Source: Rhea pennata
Taxonomy: Eukaryota > Chordata > Aves > Rheiformes > Rheidae
Length of the DNA: 64,000 nt
Direction: 5' to 3'
Assembly: GCF_028389875.1 (NCBI RefSeq)
Contig: NC_084665.1
Location: forward strand, 123,212,602 to 123,276,601
Shown: positions 1-19,900 of the stretch, in pieces
How positions within the stretch are numbered: the first letter of the stretch is position 1
Layout of the letters: the number at the start of each line of letters is the position of its first letter
Position numbers and translations under genes: made by a program
The notes under the pieces: generated by a model
The model's database searches: none
Seen by the model: only the letters and a program-made list of their open reading frames with translations
What the model was told of the DNA's origin: nothing

Positions 1-1690
1 GAATGGAAACAACACCTTCTTCAGGAGAAGAGGCTCGTGATCCACAATTTAAGGTATAATTCACTTGAAGAAAATGTTTCCTCAGGGAAGTTTTATTCCT
101 GGAAACATCTTGGGAAATGCAAGCAAATTTCTGTTCTCATCTAATTTTCTGGATGAAATATCATCTTTAATTAAAAAATACAGCTTGATTTCTGTAATCA
201 ACAGACCATCAGCCATCAATTTCCAACAAAATGTGATGACTTGGTTTTCCTTGGGAGCTCTCCAAAATGTGATGACTTGGTTTTCCTTGGGAGCTCTCTC
301 TTAGAATAGGGGTACAGTGAGGAGTCCTCATTTGGTCCCACTCATGCCTATAACATCATGTGCTCCTGGTGCTTTGCACTGGAAATCTCACACAGGTCCT
401 TGCCTGTGGATACTTCCCATGGATGATTTTATCATTTTATAGGCTCTTCCCACCCCTAAATATCTAAAATACAGACAAATGACTCTTCAGTCAAACCATC
501 AGACACAGCACTGGAAGGGGGCAACATTAGGGTAGGTGGTTTGGGAACAGAGGTTACGAGCTCCAGCACTGCTCTCCTGCTGCCATTGCACCCCTCACTT
601 GTCCCCCTGTCCAAGGGGCTGCAGAGTGCAGAGACAGTGTTTTGTTGTTGAGACGAACTTCAGACCTGCGGTAAAAACATTTCAATATTTTAATGCTATA
701 AGTAGATCTTTAGAGAAAAAAATGCAAATAAGGCATGTGATAACACTATTTAGGGAGTAGTGCTTGCAATTATAACCCCCCAGAAACAAGTGTATCATTC
801 TGAAAAGAGAAAACTTCAGTGGTTTGTGTCTTGTAGCTATGTAACTGCTTGTTGTAATTTTACTCTTTCCTACTTACACTATAACATCAGCTGAAGCTCC
901 GGTGGGTAACTATGGTCCCACTGTGCAATGTCCTGTATAAACACGAAGTCTAACCAGTTTGTATCTTAGAGAATATCACATACCTTGCCTGTCATAAAAC
1001 AGTTGTTTTTTTTCTGGACTTAAAGTCATTTAGAAGCTTAAGGGTGTTTAAGGGAGGAGGTAACACAACCTAGTCCCATCACCACGCTGTTAGCAGAGAC
1101 AGAGATGAGTTTTGAATCCTGGCACAGGGATTCACACTTATGTTTGCCCTTTTCCTCTCTCTGACTCAATTAAAACCTTTACAAGAAAGTTCTGTTTATC
1201 CTTTAACACCACCATCCCACACTGCGTGTCTCTTTCTTTGGTCATGATTAAGGTGATACCCTTGGGAAAATCAACATAGATTTCAGCCTACTTGAGATAA
1301 ACATGAATTCAAGATTCAGACACCTTGGATGAATTTTCCAGCTCCTGGACTCCAGTGGTAAAAGAAGATGTAGTCTCCTCTGATCATGCTCTGTGCAAGG
1401 TGCCAGACTGCTTCATGCGACCAGAGAGCCTCCCCCAGCACGACCCTCAGAGGGGACAGAGGCAAAAGGAGAACGCAGTTCACGGCGCTGCTCAAGCATG
1501 GGACGGTCACTAAACCACGGCGTTGTTCTCTGCAGAAAAGTGTGTACATTATTTGTGCCACCAAACACAGCTCTTCTGAACTGAAATTCAAATATCGAAG
1601 ACTGACACTAGGTAAGGGAATGCCTGGCACATTTACATTCCTGCCTGAGCACCTGCGCCACTGAATAGGAGCAGCCCCGCGATCTCTCCC
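1..1690. other. Intergenic DNA left of the taste receptor
   Basis: No gene, RNA or recognised transposon seen. The only structure is the 36-bp tandem duplication at 227-298. Overlapping open frames on both strands at 1316-1771 look like chance. Confidence 0.5.
227..298. repeat. Two-copy 36-bp tandem duplication
   Basis: Units 227-262 and 263-298 are identical base for base, which suggests a recent local duplication. Confidence 0.9.
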
Positions 1691-1701
1691 CCCACCAGGT
1701 C

Positions 1702-1707
1702 TATAAA
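1702..1707 (+). promoter_or_regulatory. TATA box candidate for the taste receptor
   Basis: TATAAA lies 123 bp upstream of the receptor ATG, on the same strand. The position suits an intronless gene with a short leader, but transcription from it is inferred. Confidence 0.4.
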
Positions 1708-1829
1708 GCTCCTGTTTCCATACGTGACGCTCATACCGAAAGGCAGGGCACCAGCAGCTGCTGTCCTGCACTCAGCATTGGCCTTACAACCTACTTTTCC
1801 CCAGACAACACTACTCCCTGACTTGGAGG

Positions 1830-2783
1830 ATGGAAGCTTGCCAACCTCCAGATAAATTCAATGGCAATTCCTATGATACCATAGTTCTGGCAGTCACCAC
1901 GGTTCTGATTTTTGCTGGAATGTTGATAAATGCTTTCATTGTGGCTGTGCATTGCATTGCTTGGATGAAAAAGAAAAGCTTAACCTCCAGTGAGAAGATC
2001 TTGATGTTTTTGGGATGCTCCAGATTTTGCCTGTTGTGCATCACATGGGTATATAGCTTTCTTTCAACAATTTATCCTGGCTTATTTTATGTGAACACCA
2101 CACCCCAAATATTTTCAGCCCTCCTCGGCTTTTTTATTTCTTCCAACTTGTGGATTTCTGCCTGTCTGTGTGTTTTTTATTGTGTGAAAATTGCAAATTT
2201 CAGGCATATCTTCTTCAACTACCTGAAAGTAAATATTGACAGGATTGTGCCATGGCTGCTGCTGGGTTCAGTGTTTTTATCCCTATTCATCTGCATCCCT
2301 GTCTATAAAATTCCTCACGAAGTGCAGTGCAACTATCTCAATGCCACCCTCCTAGGAAGTTCCTGGATGATGAATATCAAAATAGACAGACATGTTCTCC
2401 CTGCTTTTTTTGTCAGTGGCGTTGGATTTTCCTTGGCATTCGTGACATTAATTCTTCCAGCCCTTCTCCTCCTCTTTTCTCTCTGGAGACACAAACGGAA
2501 GATGCAAACCAGCCCAGTGAGGAATCTCAGCATGGATGCCCATGTCAAAGCCATGAAAGCTATTATGTCCTTCTTCTTCACATACAGCATTTACTTCACG
2601 TGTTTGATCTTCTGGGTGATTTATGACACTCAGAATAAAAATCCTCTGATGGTCCTTTGTTTCGTACTTCAGCATGCTTTTCCAGTTGTCCACTCCCTTA
2701 TTCTGATTTTCAGCAATCCCCAACTGGAAAAGATATTACTAAAGACTCTGCACTCTGTGAAGTGCAAGGTTTGCATAAGGTAG
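1830..2783 (+). CDS. Bitter taste receptor, TAS2R family (single exon, intact)
   Basis: A 317-residue seven-transmembrane G-protein-coupled receptor of the T2R family, which senses bitter compounds at the cell surface through gustducin-type G proteins. Family marks seen: LWISACLCVFYCVKIANF in TM3 (107-124), LLLLFSLWRHKRKM at the TM5/intracellular loop 3 border (212-225), HVKAMKAIMSFF leading into TM6 (238-249), and HSLILIFSNPQLEK in TM7 (288-301). Hydrophobic segments fall near 17-40, 55-78, 93-118, 138-160, 190-220, 242-265 and 273-295. N171-A-T in extracellular loop 2 is the glycosylation sequon typical of T2Rs. Length is normal and the ORF has no break. The ATG has A at -3 and G at +4. It resembles the TAS2R7/TAS2R40 group, but orthology cannot be fixed by eye, so no symbol is given. 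Confidence 0.9.
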   Translation: MEACQPPDKFNGNSYDTIVLAVTTVLIFAGMLINAFIVAVHCIAWMKKKSLTSSEKILMFLGCSRFCLLCITWVYSFLSTIYPGLFYVNTTPQIFSALLGFFISSNLWISACLCVFYCVKIANFRHIFFNYLKVNIDRIVPWLLLGSVFLSLFICIPVYKIPHEVQCNYLNATLLGSSWMMNIKIDRHVLPAFFVSGVGFSLAFVTLILPALLLLFSLWRHKRKMQTSPVRNLSMDAHVKAMKAIMSFFFTYSIYFTCLIFWVIYDTQNKNPLMVLCFVLQHAFPVVHSLILIFSNPQLEKILLKTLHSVKCKVCIR

Positions 2784-2790
2784 GAACTGT

Positions 2791-2796
2791 AATAAA
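2791..2796 (+). terminator. Polyadenylation signal candidate for the taste receptor
   Basis: AATAAA starts 7 bp after the TAG stop, so the 3' untranslated region would be very short if used. Later A/T-rich sequence may hold alternatives. Confidence 0.35.
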
Positions 2797-2981
2797 AGTT
2801 ACATTGTCCTTCAGCTGTAGGACATTAAAAATGTTGATTTTTTTTTTTTTTAATTAAAATAAGTCATTTAATTTCTAAGGAAACTCTCTTGCTATTGTGA
2901 AGTGATACAGATGTTCTTTCTTTTCTAAGTTAAGAAAAGTTTGTTAAAATTCTTTGAATCAAATTGTTACAAGTTAAATGG

Positions 2982-3035
2982 ATTATTATTATTATTATTT
3001 TACTTAAATTTAAAATTTGATTTAAATTTTAAGTA
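2982..3035. repeat. (ATT)6 microsatellite and AT-rich near-palindrome
   Basis: Six ATT units at 2982-2999 run into a TTTAAATTT-rich imperfect palindrome (3001-3035). The surrounding 2800-3470 is AT-rich intergenic DNA with no gene seen. Confidence 0.7.
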
Positions 3036-3476
3036 TTTTTTGAGTTAAATTATTGCCAACAACAAAGTAATTTAGATTTGGCCTATGGGCTGGCTGTAAA
3101 ACAGGAATAAAGACACTGCAATCCCCTCCTTAAAATGCTTTTAAAAATGCTTCAATATTTGCTGATGAAAACTACTTATATAACTAAATGGCATGTTTGT
3201 ATATCTATTTTATTTTACAATTATTTCTCCTATGGCTGTACAGTTTAAAATATTGTGAGTTGTATAATTATCATGCATTTGTTTATAACTGATGTGTGAA
3301 TGTGTTGAGCATATTATTTACCACAGGTAGTTAGTGAGTTAGAAATGTAAAAATGCAGAGAGGTGAGGTGATGAACCCTAGAGCTAGATGCTCTAGCTTT
3401 ATGGATCCTTTCTCTCTTTCATATTTCATGCAAAGCAATGTAATCTCCCTGGTCTGTGTAGCTGCTCTCCAGGGTT

Positions 3477-3848
3477 CTAACTCTGGGTTCTACTCCTGGG
3501 TTCTAACTCTGTAAAACTCTTTGGAAGGTTGTTTTGGGGTAAAATGTAGCATGGAATAAAGTGCAGCTTCATCTGCCATGGGCAGATTGTCTGGCTATGA
3601 AATAATTCCGCCATGAATAGAGGAGAACCTGAACTGTTCGTTTCTTCAATCAGTTCAGGCCCGGAGGGACGTCTTGGCTCAGGCCCAGTTCCACGTCTCT
3701 GCATCTTTTCTTTGAAGAATAACTCATCCAGGAGGTCAGTTGCCAGGTGTGGAACCGGCAGCTCAGTCCTCCTGAAGGCATCGTTCAGATACATCCAAAA
3801 TGCTCTCCATGGAGTCATCTCAGGTGTAGCATCAGCCTTGCTAGACAT
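3477..3848 (-). CDS. Possible small protein or first exon, unrecognised
   Basis: A 123-codon minus-strand ORF. Its first ~78 codons look coding: mixed, natural codon use and a plausible acidic/aromatic protein (TPWRAFWMYLNDAFRR at 11-26, DLLDELFFKEKMQ at 38-50). An in-frame TAA lies two codons upstream of the ATG, so this start is the only one in the frame. After about codon 78 the composition looks less protein-like, and AG|GT steps near 3623-3630 could be a splice donor, making this a first exon. Against it: the plus strand is also open at 3613-3855, the ATG context is weak (T at -3), and I recognise no family. In other vertebrates MEP1A flanks ANKRD66 here, and this is not MEP1A-like. Confidence 0.3.
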   Translation of the reverse strand: MSSKADATPEMTPWRAFWMYLNDAFRRTELPVPHLATDLLDELFFKEKMQRRGTGPEPRRPSGPELIEETNSSGSPLFMAELFHSQTICPWQMKLHFIPCYILPQNNLPKSFTELEPRSRTQS

Positions 3849-6443
3849 GTATTAACTCTCTGAGAAGCAATAGGGATTTCTCTATGCTGCCTTTACTCAG
3901 CAACCCCTAATGTTGCAGAAGGCAACTCCTACTAGCAGAAAGCCTTTCCAACCTTCTTTTCCCCAGATAAAGGAGATAGAGTTGTCTTGTAGGATAACAG
4001 TGTGAAGGCATCACTAATTTCTATGTGCCCTCTCACAGAAATTGACCCAGAGGAACATTTTCTGCTCAGGGAATGCAAGTGGCCCCATGATGCTAGTTTG
4101 AAAAGTTCAAGTGAAGGAGAAAAGCTTAGTTTGTAAGCTTTCCGCTTTAAGGGTTGCCTTTTCCATGGGCAAAAGGACTCTCCCTTCCCTCTTCCTCGCC
4201 ACTTCCACAAAAATGAAAGGGGAAGAGGTTAGTAAGAAAGCGAAACAAAGTGTTTTCTAACCACTAGCTTTCACTCTCTTCTGACCTTTCCTGCTTTAGC
4301 AAAGCAAAAGATTACATTCGTGTTGACCTGTTAGACGGGAAGAAAGGGAATGAGTCACCTCATCAAAGTTAGACACTGACAGCATAGATATTGCTTCTCA
4401 GACTAGCTGTTTGCCTTTAGCTGCAACTGCACTTTTCAGGGTAGATTGACGTCAAACTCCACTACCTCCCTCTTACAGTAGGAGATGCCTTCAACACCAC
4501 CCACATTTCCCAGAAGAGGCAGATCTTCAACATTTCATCTGGACACACCTCCCCAGTTGAGGGGCATTTATAGGACAGGCACTATCACACCTCCCTTCTT
4601 TGCCTGTGATTGCTCATGCAGTCCATCCTTTAACATGACAGTCCCAGGTGCTTCTGCAAAAAAGACCATGCTCTCTCCCCATGTCCTGGGTAACATCATC
4701 CCTCCAGGGCTCCAATAACACAAGACTCAGGAAGCAAAAATAACATCCTGCATACACAGAAAAATGCAGCCCCTGCAAACCAGGCTGAGCAGCAAGGCAC
4801 TTTTTTCCATCTCCATGAAACCCCCATGAACATGATGCCCACCACACCATCGCTCCCCCCCCACACACACACACACCAGCTCCATCCAGCTGGCACTGGA
4901 GCAGACGAGCAATAAAACAGCACAACCACAGCACATACAGCAAAGTTATATGCTCTCGGGAGAGTCACAATGGCATGCCTCAACTACGGGATGATCTGCC
5001 TGGTGGCCTCAGGGCTAGAAATAGGCCTGTTTAATTTAGTAGTATGGAGACAGGCACTCTGTCCCACATACATCTCCACTTGGACTATCACTAACCCAAC
5101 AGCCAGGTTGAGTGGTCCAGATAAAAGTAATGGGAGTACAAATGGCAGAAGGCAAAGTAGGAGCTTGGCTTGTTTGCCTCAACATAGGCATCTAGCATCA
5201 TCTGAGCAGTCTCAGAGTATCCAAGGCATCTGCACAGGGTAAGGAGCTATATAATGCAGGATATTCTGGAGACCTGCAGAGTCAGCCTGGGTACCTGAGA
5301 GCATCTCAGATGACATTAGACATCCTTGTGTAGGCAGCTGAATTGCGCCCTGGAAATCTAGAAGTGGGAGGTGAATCAGTCGTTGGTTGTGATTTAAATG
5401 TCTAAAGTGTTGTGGCTGGGTATGGAGCGTATGTGTAATCAAGGCAACCCAGAAGCATCGTGTTTGGCTAGTGGAGGGGAAGCAGAGGGGGAGGGAAGAA
5501 ACTAAACACGTAAAAGATGGCAGGAGACTGTCAGAAGTCAATATGAATGGTTGCCAAATGCTGGCATGGTCTGGAAAGCTGGTTTGCATCAAATAAGCCA
5601 TAGTCAAAGTATTTCTAATTATTAGAAATTGAAATATTTTATTTAATTAGAAATCAAAATACTTTTCAATTTCTAGTAATTGGAAAGTGAAACAATTAAA
5701 AGGTGTATTAACCTTTAAAAGCTTTGATGAGCAGTGAGATAGCTCAGGCGTTGTTCACAGCATTCCTATGAACTTAAAAAAAGTTAGGGACATTGATAAG
5801 GCAGTGCTTTAACTGTCTTTGCAGTCACAGATGTCTGAAAGCAGTAACAAGGAAATACATTTTCCCTTTTTCTGGACCAAAAATCACAGATACAGGCTGT
5901 TAGACAGATGTGTCCAATAAAGGATCAACATCAGTCTCCTTTCACACCAGAAGAGGGAACTAGATCCCTCCGCACACAAAAGGAAGAGGCTCCGCTAGGG
6001 GCTAAGAGCCCCACAGACCCCTGCTTGACTCAGGACCTGAAGCGAACAAGCAAAGCCTTGGAGATCTCCAGTGAGCAGAACCACAATCCCAGGAGCTTCC
6101 TGATCACCCGAGACTGAAAACGCTCCCCTCTCAGGCATTCAGGGCAGCTGCTGCCATTTCTGCAGATTTATACGTGTTCAGCGGATTAGAATATTGGTAT
6201 ATTTAAATACTACCTGCAGTTTTCTCATATTTGCGATCTGAGATACAGACACGGAGACAGAGAGAAGCACTTCTACCTACACCCTATTAATGACAGCACG
6301 TACAGTACACCATAACAGGTATCTTCTTGTGGCCATCTGCCTTCTCCATCCCATCCTGTTTCAGCCTGCAAAGGCATCCTGGCTTTGCCAGTGTCTTTAA
6401 TCCGCAGCGCAAGTTCTCAGTGGCACCAGACAGCGGGACTACA
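3849..6443. other. Non-coding stretch between the unknown ORF and ANKRD66
   Basis: No supported gene. It holds a short C-run/(CA)n tract at about 4856-4876 and the hairpin at 5617-5681. The ANKRD66 3' untranslated region must lie in its right part; no clear polyadenylation signal was assigned. Confidence 0.45.
5617..5681. repeat. AT-rich hairpin (inverted repeat, ~25-bp arms)
   Basis: Arms at 5617-5640 and 5656-5681 are near-perfect reverse complements around a 15-bp loop. It may be a degraded palindromic transposon end or a chance fold-back. Confidence 0.55.
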
Positions 6444-14313
<7,870 letters not shown>

Positions 14314-16915
14314 TCAGGCCGACGTCATTTAGTGCACGTTCTCTGATGGATCAGCGCCTCTCGAGAGGCATCACGCAGCGCCTGGATTAAAAATGAGGGG
14401 CACACCGCGAGAAAGCAGGATTTACACAAAAAAAAAAAGAAAAATGAAAATGAAAAAAGAACGATAGAGGAAGAAAAAAGCTAAAGTAATTTATCTTAAA
14501 ACAGGTCGTCATAGACCGTTGGTGTCATTTAGCTTGTAAACACGGCAACCTGGAGCAAAGCGCAGCCCCTTGTACAAAGGGCTCACAGACAAAACCTTCT
14601 CAAGGACGTTGCTAAAGAACGGGCAACCCAGACCAAACATTCGCCTTCGGCCTGTTGTTACTCATTTGCCGTGGAAACTGGCTCCTCCCTTGCTGATGCT
14701 ACAGATCTGTTACTGCTATTGTATTACTGGAAAAAAATATATAGTTCTGTGCAAGTAACCTAGCTGTGCCATGGGGCTTAAAAAAGTCGCTGTGTTTGGC
14801 TCTTTCTAGTCCACACAGCGGACCCCAATCAAGAAACGCAAGCAGGTTTTAAGCCCCTGCAAGACTGCAGGTTGCACTGAGAATACCTGTGTTGGAGGAT
14901 GCTTTCTAGCTGCTTTGCTGGCAGGGAATTTACCCAGTTTGCAGGGATCACACCGCTTTCCCATCATCCAGCATCATGAGAACGAAAACTTACTGAGACA
15001 TTTTCTCTGGTCTGAGCAAATAAATGAGGATAAAGGATTGGAATTAAGCTTTTCTGCTCCCATATCTACAGCTGGTCTTGAGCCAGTTGGTCCAGACCTC
15101 TTCAAAAATTGGAAGAGTTTTAGGACTTGATCCGGTTTTGCTTAGCTAATATTTGCATTACTGTGTTAACTTCACCAGATTTGGGAGAGGATGATTTCCA
15201 TGTTCAGCACACTGGAAAGGGCTAAGGGCAGAGCTTGCAGAAGGTGGCACAGGAGAAGGTTTGCAATTCAAGGGGCTACAGGCACACCCTGAGAGCCAGA
15301 GGGGGACAGGGTGGCTTCCCAGGTCCCAGCTCTGATATTCAACCTTGCCTCATCCCAACCGCAGGCTGGAAGCATCCGTCCCCGCCTCCACCCTGCTTTT
15401 GTACAAGAGGAAAATGAGATAGAGAGAATCACAACTCGCTTCAGTGGGTGCCCTGATCTTGGTGGTTGGGCTGTGTGGACCACCTTCAAGAGAAAGACAT
15501 ACTACTTTTGCCGAGCCCTGTGCACAAACCGGGAAAACCATCCCACAGAGCAGCTTTAAATAGTGCATCGAGTGGATTCGTATGCCCCAAATCTAGGGTG
15601 TGTATTTTAGCTGTCATTCCACCTTGTTCAGTGTTGCTAGAAGTGCAGCCCAGGTCCTTTAGAAGATTTGGTCTCTTCTTCACCTGTATGCAGAGTATTA
15701 CTGTTGGAGCAGTAGCTGTATGTCTTTAAAAAGTCTGTGACCCCCTAGTTACCCTCACTTACTTCTCCAGTTCAAAAGTCAACAAACTTCTGTCAGAGCC
15801 GCACTGGACGTTTTCAGCCAGACCTTGCATGTTGCAGTATAATTAATAAACAAATTTATTTGGCCTCTCTTATGTCCTTGCAGTTCCTTCAAATCACATA
15901 ATCTGCGTGCAGAATCAGAGCCACAATAAATCCATATTAAAAAATGTAATGGATTTTGCTGTTCCTTAGTGGTTTACAAAAGTATCTTTGGCTTTGGCAT
16001 GTCTGTGTTACTTTAACCACTCATATATCTCTCATCCCCTATCAATCTCTCCTCACTGACCTGGAAGAACCTGTTCTGTAATTAAAAAGCTCTTCAGAGT
16101 TGTCCTCCAAGACCTTTCATCAGCATTAAACCTATCCTGAAAATGATACACTTTTAATGCAGCCAGCCCTTGACTGACATGAAAAGTAGTCCAAAATAAA
16201 TTAAAAAAAAATCTTGGATGCTTTCAGGCAACGCAATTACTGTTTTCGAAGGAAATGCCAACAAAATTCAAAGTTGAAAAATATAACTTAACTTCCCCAG
16301 GGAGAGGAAGCAAGTTGAATGATCCCATCCCACGAACCCGCCAGCTCTCCAGGGCACCGTTTCCCCAGCAGCTTAGACCAAGCCAAATTTTACCCTCCCT
16401 CTCCCCCCTGTCGAGCCCCTGGCACCCTGCTTTGCTCAAAGCTCAGCCGGTCATTTCATCGGCTGGAACAACCTGCTGATGCCTCTGGGAAAAAAAAGAG
16501 GGGAGGAGGAAAGCACGGAGAGGTGGCTGGAAGAGCGCGGGGAGGAGCGACGGTGCTGCCAGGAGGATTTCAGAGCTGACCTTCTGCAAACCCTCCAGCT
16601 CGGCTTCCCAACGCTCTCCTTCCCTGGCTGCAATCTCTCAGCTCCTGCCCCCATGGCCTTTCCCGGACAGTGCCTTGTGTCCTGCCCAAGGATCTGCTCT
16701 CTCTCGGTCCCTGGCCGCCCCTCTGGGACAGCGGGGCCATGGTGGTGGTGGTGGGGGAGAAGACAACGTGCCCCTACACTGCTGTGTGCACAAAGTGCGC
16801 TAAGGGAGAAGGTGTAAAAAGCTTTCCTAGAGGAAAGGTCATCTCAGCCTGGACTCTCACAGGCTGCAGCAAGGGAAATTGAGACTAGAAGGAAGGCAAA
16901 AAAATATACATATCT

Positions 16916-17075
16916 AGATTGTGGAGTCTCCATCATTAAGATATTCAAAGCTATATTCAGACAAGATGCTGAGCAACGCAACCAAACTTCAACATTAGCC
17001 CTGCTTCAAGCAGGAGTTCAACTAGATAACCTCCAGAGGCACTTTCCAACTTAAATTATTTCACGAATCTACAAG
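16916..17075 (+). mobile_element. Ancient CR1 3'-end fragment
   Basis: Carries the degraded CR1 tail pattern: GTGGAGTCTCC, GATATTCAAAGC, CAACTAGATAACCTCCAGAGGCAC and TTCCAACTT. It is far more diverged than the copies at 10.5, 26.5 and 38.7 kb, so it belongs to an older insertion. Confidence 0.75.
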
Positions 17076-19679
17076 CGACAGCACCTCATAACACACTGGG
17101 CTTTCACCATGTAGCCAGCACGAAAGTCTCCTCACCTAAGACCATGCAGATGCCTGCACCAGAGCTCTCCTCTTGGCTGCTGGCAAGACAGTGCTTTTAG
17201 GACACGATTCCCCTGGTAGGGTTTAAGTGCAATGAGTTCAGAGATAAGTGACTACATAGTAGACTCTAATATTAGTCAGACAAGCCCGCCACAAGAATCA
17301 GCCTGTACTTCACCGCAGTGATGCAAGCATTTAAGTCATTCCTGGAACGGTAGGTGTTGGCTCTCCGGAGGAAAGGGAGGAGGCCAATCTGGGTGGAAAT
17401 GAAAGGCAGTAATGCCGTGTAGGATTACACTTATCTGCCCTGCTGACATGCGGAGAAGCTCTTGTACCTTATTGCTGTGGGCACACCAGAATAAACTGGA
17501 GATGCTCAGATCTCCATATCTGCCTCTTTATGGGTTGGTCTCCATTCTTCTCCACCTGGTAAAGTTGGATATTTTTTCTGTTCAAAACCAGCTAATATTA
17601 GCATGTCGGGGAAGACCTTTCCGGTAGTGGAGTCATACAGAAGTCATATAGAAGAGGGGACTTTCCCGCTGGAGAAGGTACACTTGGAGGACAGCTGGAT
17701 TTAGTTCTTGGATCTGTGAGAGACCAGGCATGTCACTCAGGCCTAGATTTACAGGGATGTACATGCTGCGATGACACATTTTTGGCTTGTTGATGGGATT
17801 AATAGAGGTGCCTAGGCTTCTCTAATAACATCAGGAGAAGTAGTCTTAAAAAATAGAAATGACAAGGCAGCATGTTCCTGCCCCCAGGAAATGCTAGATG
17901 TATGACTTCCACCCTACGCATGAGATGTTAACCACATCTGGAAATCCTGTAAATCTCTGGTGCCCATCACACTCTGTACCAAGCAGCTCCCCCAGCCCTT
18001 AACAGGGTGCTGAACCTAAGTGCCTCCTTCTGCTTGCTTTGAAGCCACTACCTCCTCCTTTCGCCTGATATCCCCATGTCCTTACGCTGGAGCAGAAACG
18101 TTTTCCAACACACTCAGCCAACTTTGGGCCTGAAACAGCAAGCATCAAGCCAAAATGAGGTGGAGGACAGTGGTGTAAATGTCTGGTGTTCTTCAGAACG
18201 GGGGCCAAAACCTGCATCTCTCAGAGGAAAGCTGTCAAAACATCAGGCTCTGTGAATGTTGAAATTTTGTGTAACACATGGTAGAGATTAAGGGGCAATC
18301 CCATCCTCCAGCAATGAGAATTCCCTCTTGGTTTTGCTCTCCAGTGCCAGATTGCACAGAGGAAAGCACTTTGAACAGGGTACCCAGCTCAGTGCTGGAA
18401 AGGAGGATGGTGGCACCTCCATCCGGTGGCATGTTGTGCACCACAACAGGGCCAGACCCAGTGGGTGCAAGCGGGGTCACATCTCACTTGTGAACACTGC
18501 GGCGAGCAGCGGGAGGAGGATCTGCCCTCCCAACCCGAGAGGGCCTGGTGGCAGCTTCACAGAACCGTCCTGAAGAGCGGTGGCACCTGCATGTTGGACT
18601 AGCACACCTGAAGCTCTCAGAGGTGCCCAGCTCCAGCTGAGCCACTCTGAATTCCTCATCTTTCAAACGGGGATATAAGGTGCTTCCCTGCAGGCTGCAG
18701 CACATCGTGATCGCGGCGAGGTTACGGGTAAAATTATCCAGACGGGCACCGTCTCTTCTCTAACCTGTGCCATGTGCTTTGAAGACATCAGGCTGAAGTA
18801 GCCTTTAAAATAAAGGTATTATTTATTCAAAAAAATACCTCAGAACAGCACATTTGCATTTCAGCCGGCGCCTCTGCTATTTAGCTCCTGCAATACAGAA
18901 GCCTCCAAGCCAAGCTAGAGCCGCCTTTCCCTTTCCCATGCTCGTTTTCGTGTTCCCCAGACTCGCAGCCCTGCTGACTCCATCCTTCCTCTTTGGCAAG
19001 CTTCAAAGAAAGTAGGGGCCAGAGTCAGAAAACCAAAACAAAAACAAAACAACAAGAAAAAAAATATACAGGCCGCTCTAAAGCGTCCCTTACCACCGCC
19101 CGCTTGCAAAGCGAGAGCAAGGCACTTGCTTGCAATTTGCGTTCAGCGGCGCTTTGCTTTAAGGTATGTCACGTAGCTCGGCCCTGTGCTTGCTTCCTCC
19201 TTCAGCGGATAAAACCCCCGTTATGGTGTGCACGGGATAGATGCTTTTCACACTGGTTCAAAAAAAAAAAAAACAAAACCACATCCATCTGCCGACGTCG
19301 TCTTCGCCGAGCAGTAACTCTCCACGCACTTCCCAGGTAGCCTGGCGATAACAGAGGAGCTCACGGACTTCCAAAGGCTCTGGAAAGAAGCGTGCGGCAA
19401 AACCGGTCACGGTAATCGCCCAGGACCGTGATCCTGCCTCTCCTCCATGGAGAAAACCGCTGCTGTAACCCACGGCAGCGCTGGAGACTGCAGGGTCTGG
19501 CACAAATTAATAATAAAAAAAAGGGCCCGAGGCCACGTTCCTACCTCGTCCCTCTTGGCACAGGCGCTCGGAAGTCAGCGCTGATTTATATCGGTTTTGC
19601 ATTTAGCCCTTGGAATCGGGAAGGAAAAAAAAACTCCAAAAAAACAAACAAAAAGCATCTGTGTATATTCAAGAGCACG

Positions 19680-19900
19680 GAGAGGCCGTGCCGGCTGCTT
19701 CCCGGCTTTTCCCTGCCCTTTCCCGCCGGCTGTTGCTCTCAGCCTCCGCTGAGGCTCCCGCCGGGGGCTCTGCCGGGTCGAGGCGGCCGGAGCGGCGGCG
19801 CAGGATCCCCACGGAAGAGCTGCCCGCTTGCGTGCCTGTCTCAGCGGCGCGCGGGGCCGTTCCCGCGCGCTCCTCGCGCTGAAACCCAGGGCTGCCCCTA
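19680..19900. promoter_or_regulatory. CpG-rich patch with no assigned gene
   Basis: High GC and many CpGs (clusters such as GGCGGCCGGAGCGGCGGCGC near 19781-19801) between AT-rich flanks. It could be the promoter of an unannotated transcript or a GC-rich remnant. No coding product is supported. Confidence 0.35.

Noticed and set aside
1316-1771. 151-codon minus-strand ORF and overlapping plus-strand ORFs
   Set aside because: No family resemblance, several frames open at once, and it overlaps the taste receptor's TATA region.
14600-14630. RFX X-box-like element near ANKRD66
   Set aside because: The half-sites GTTGCT and GGCAAC are too far apart for an X-box.
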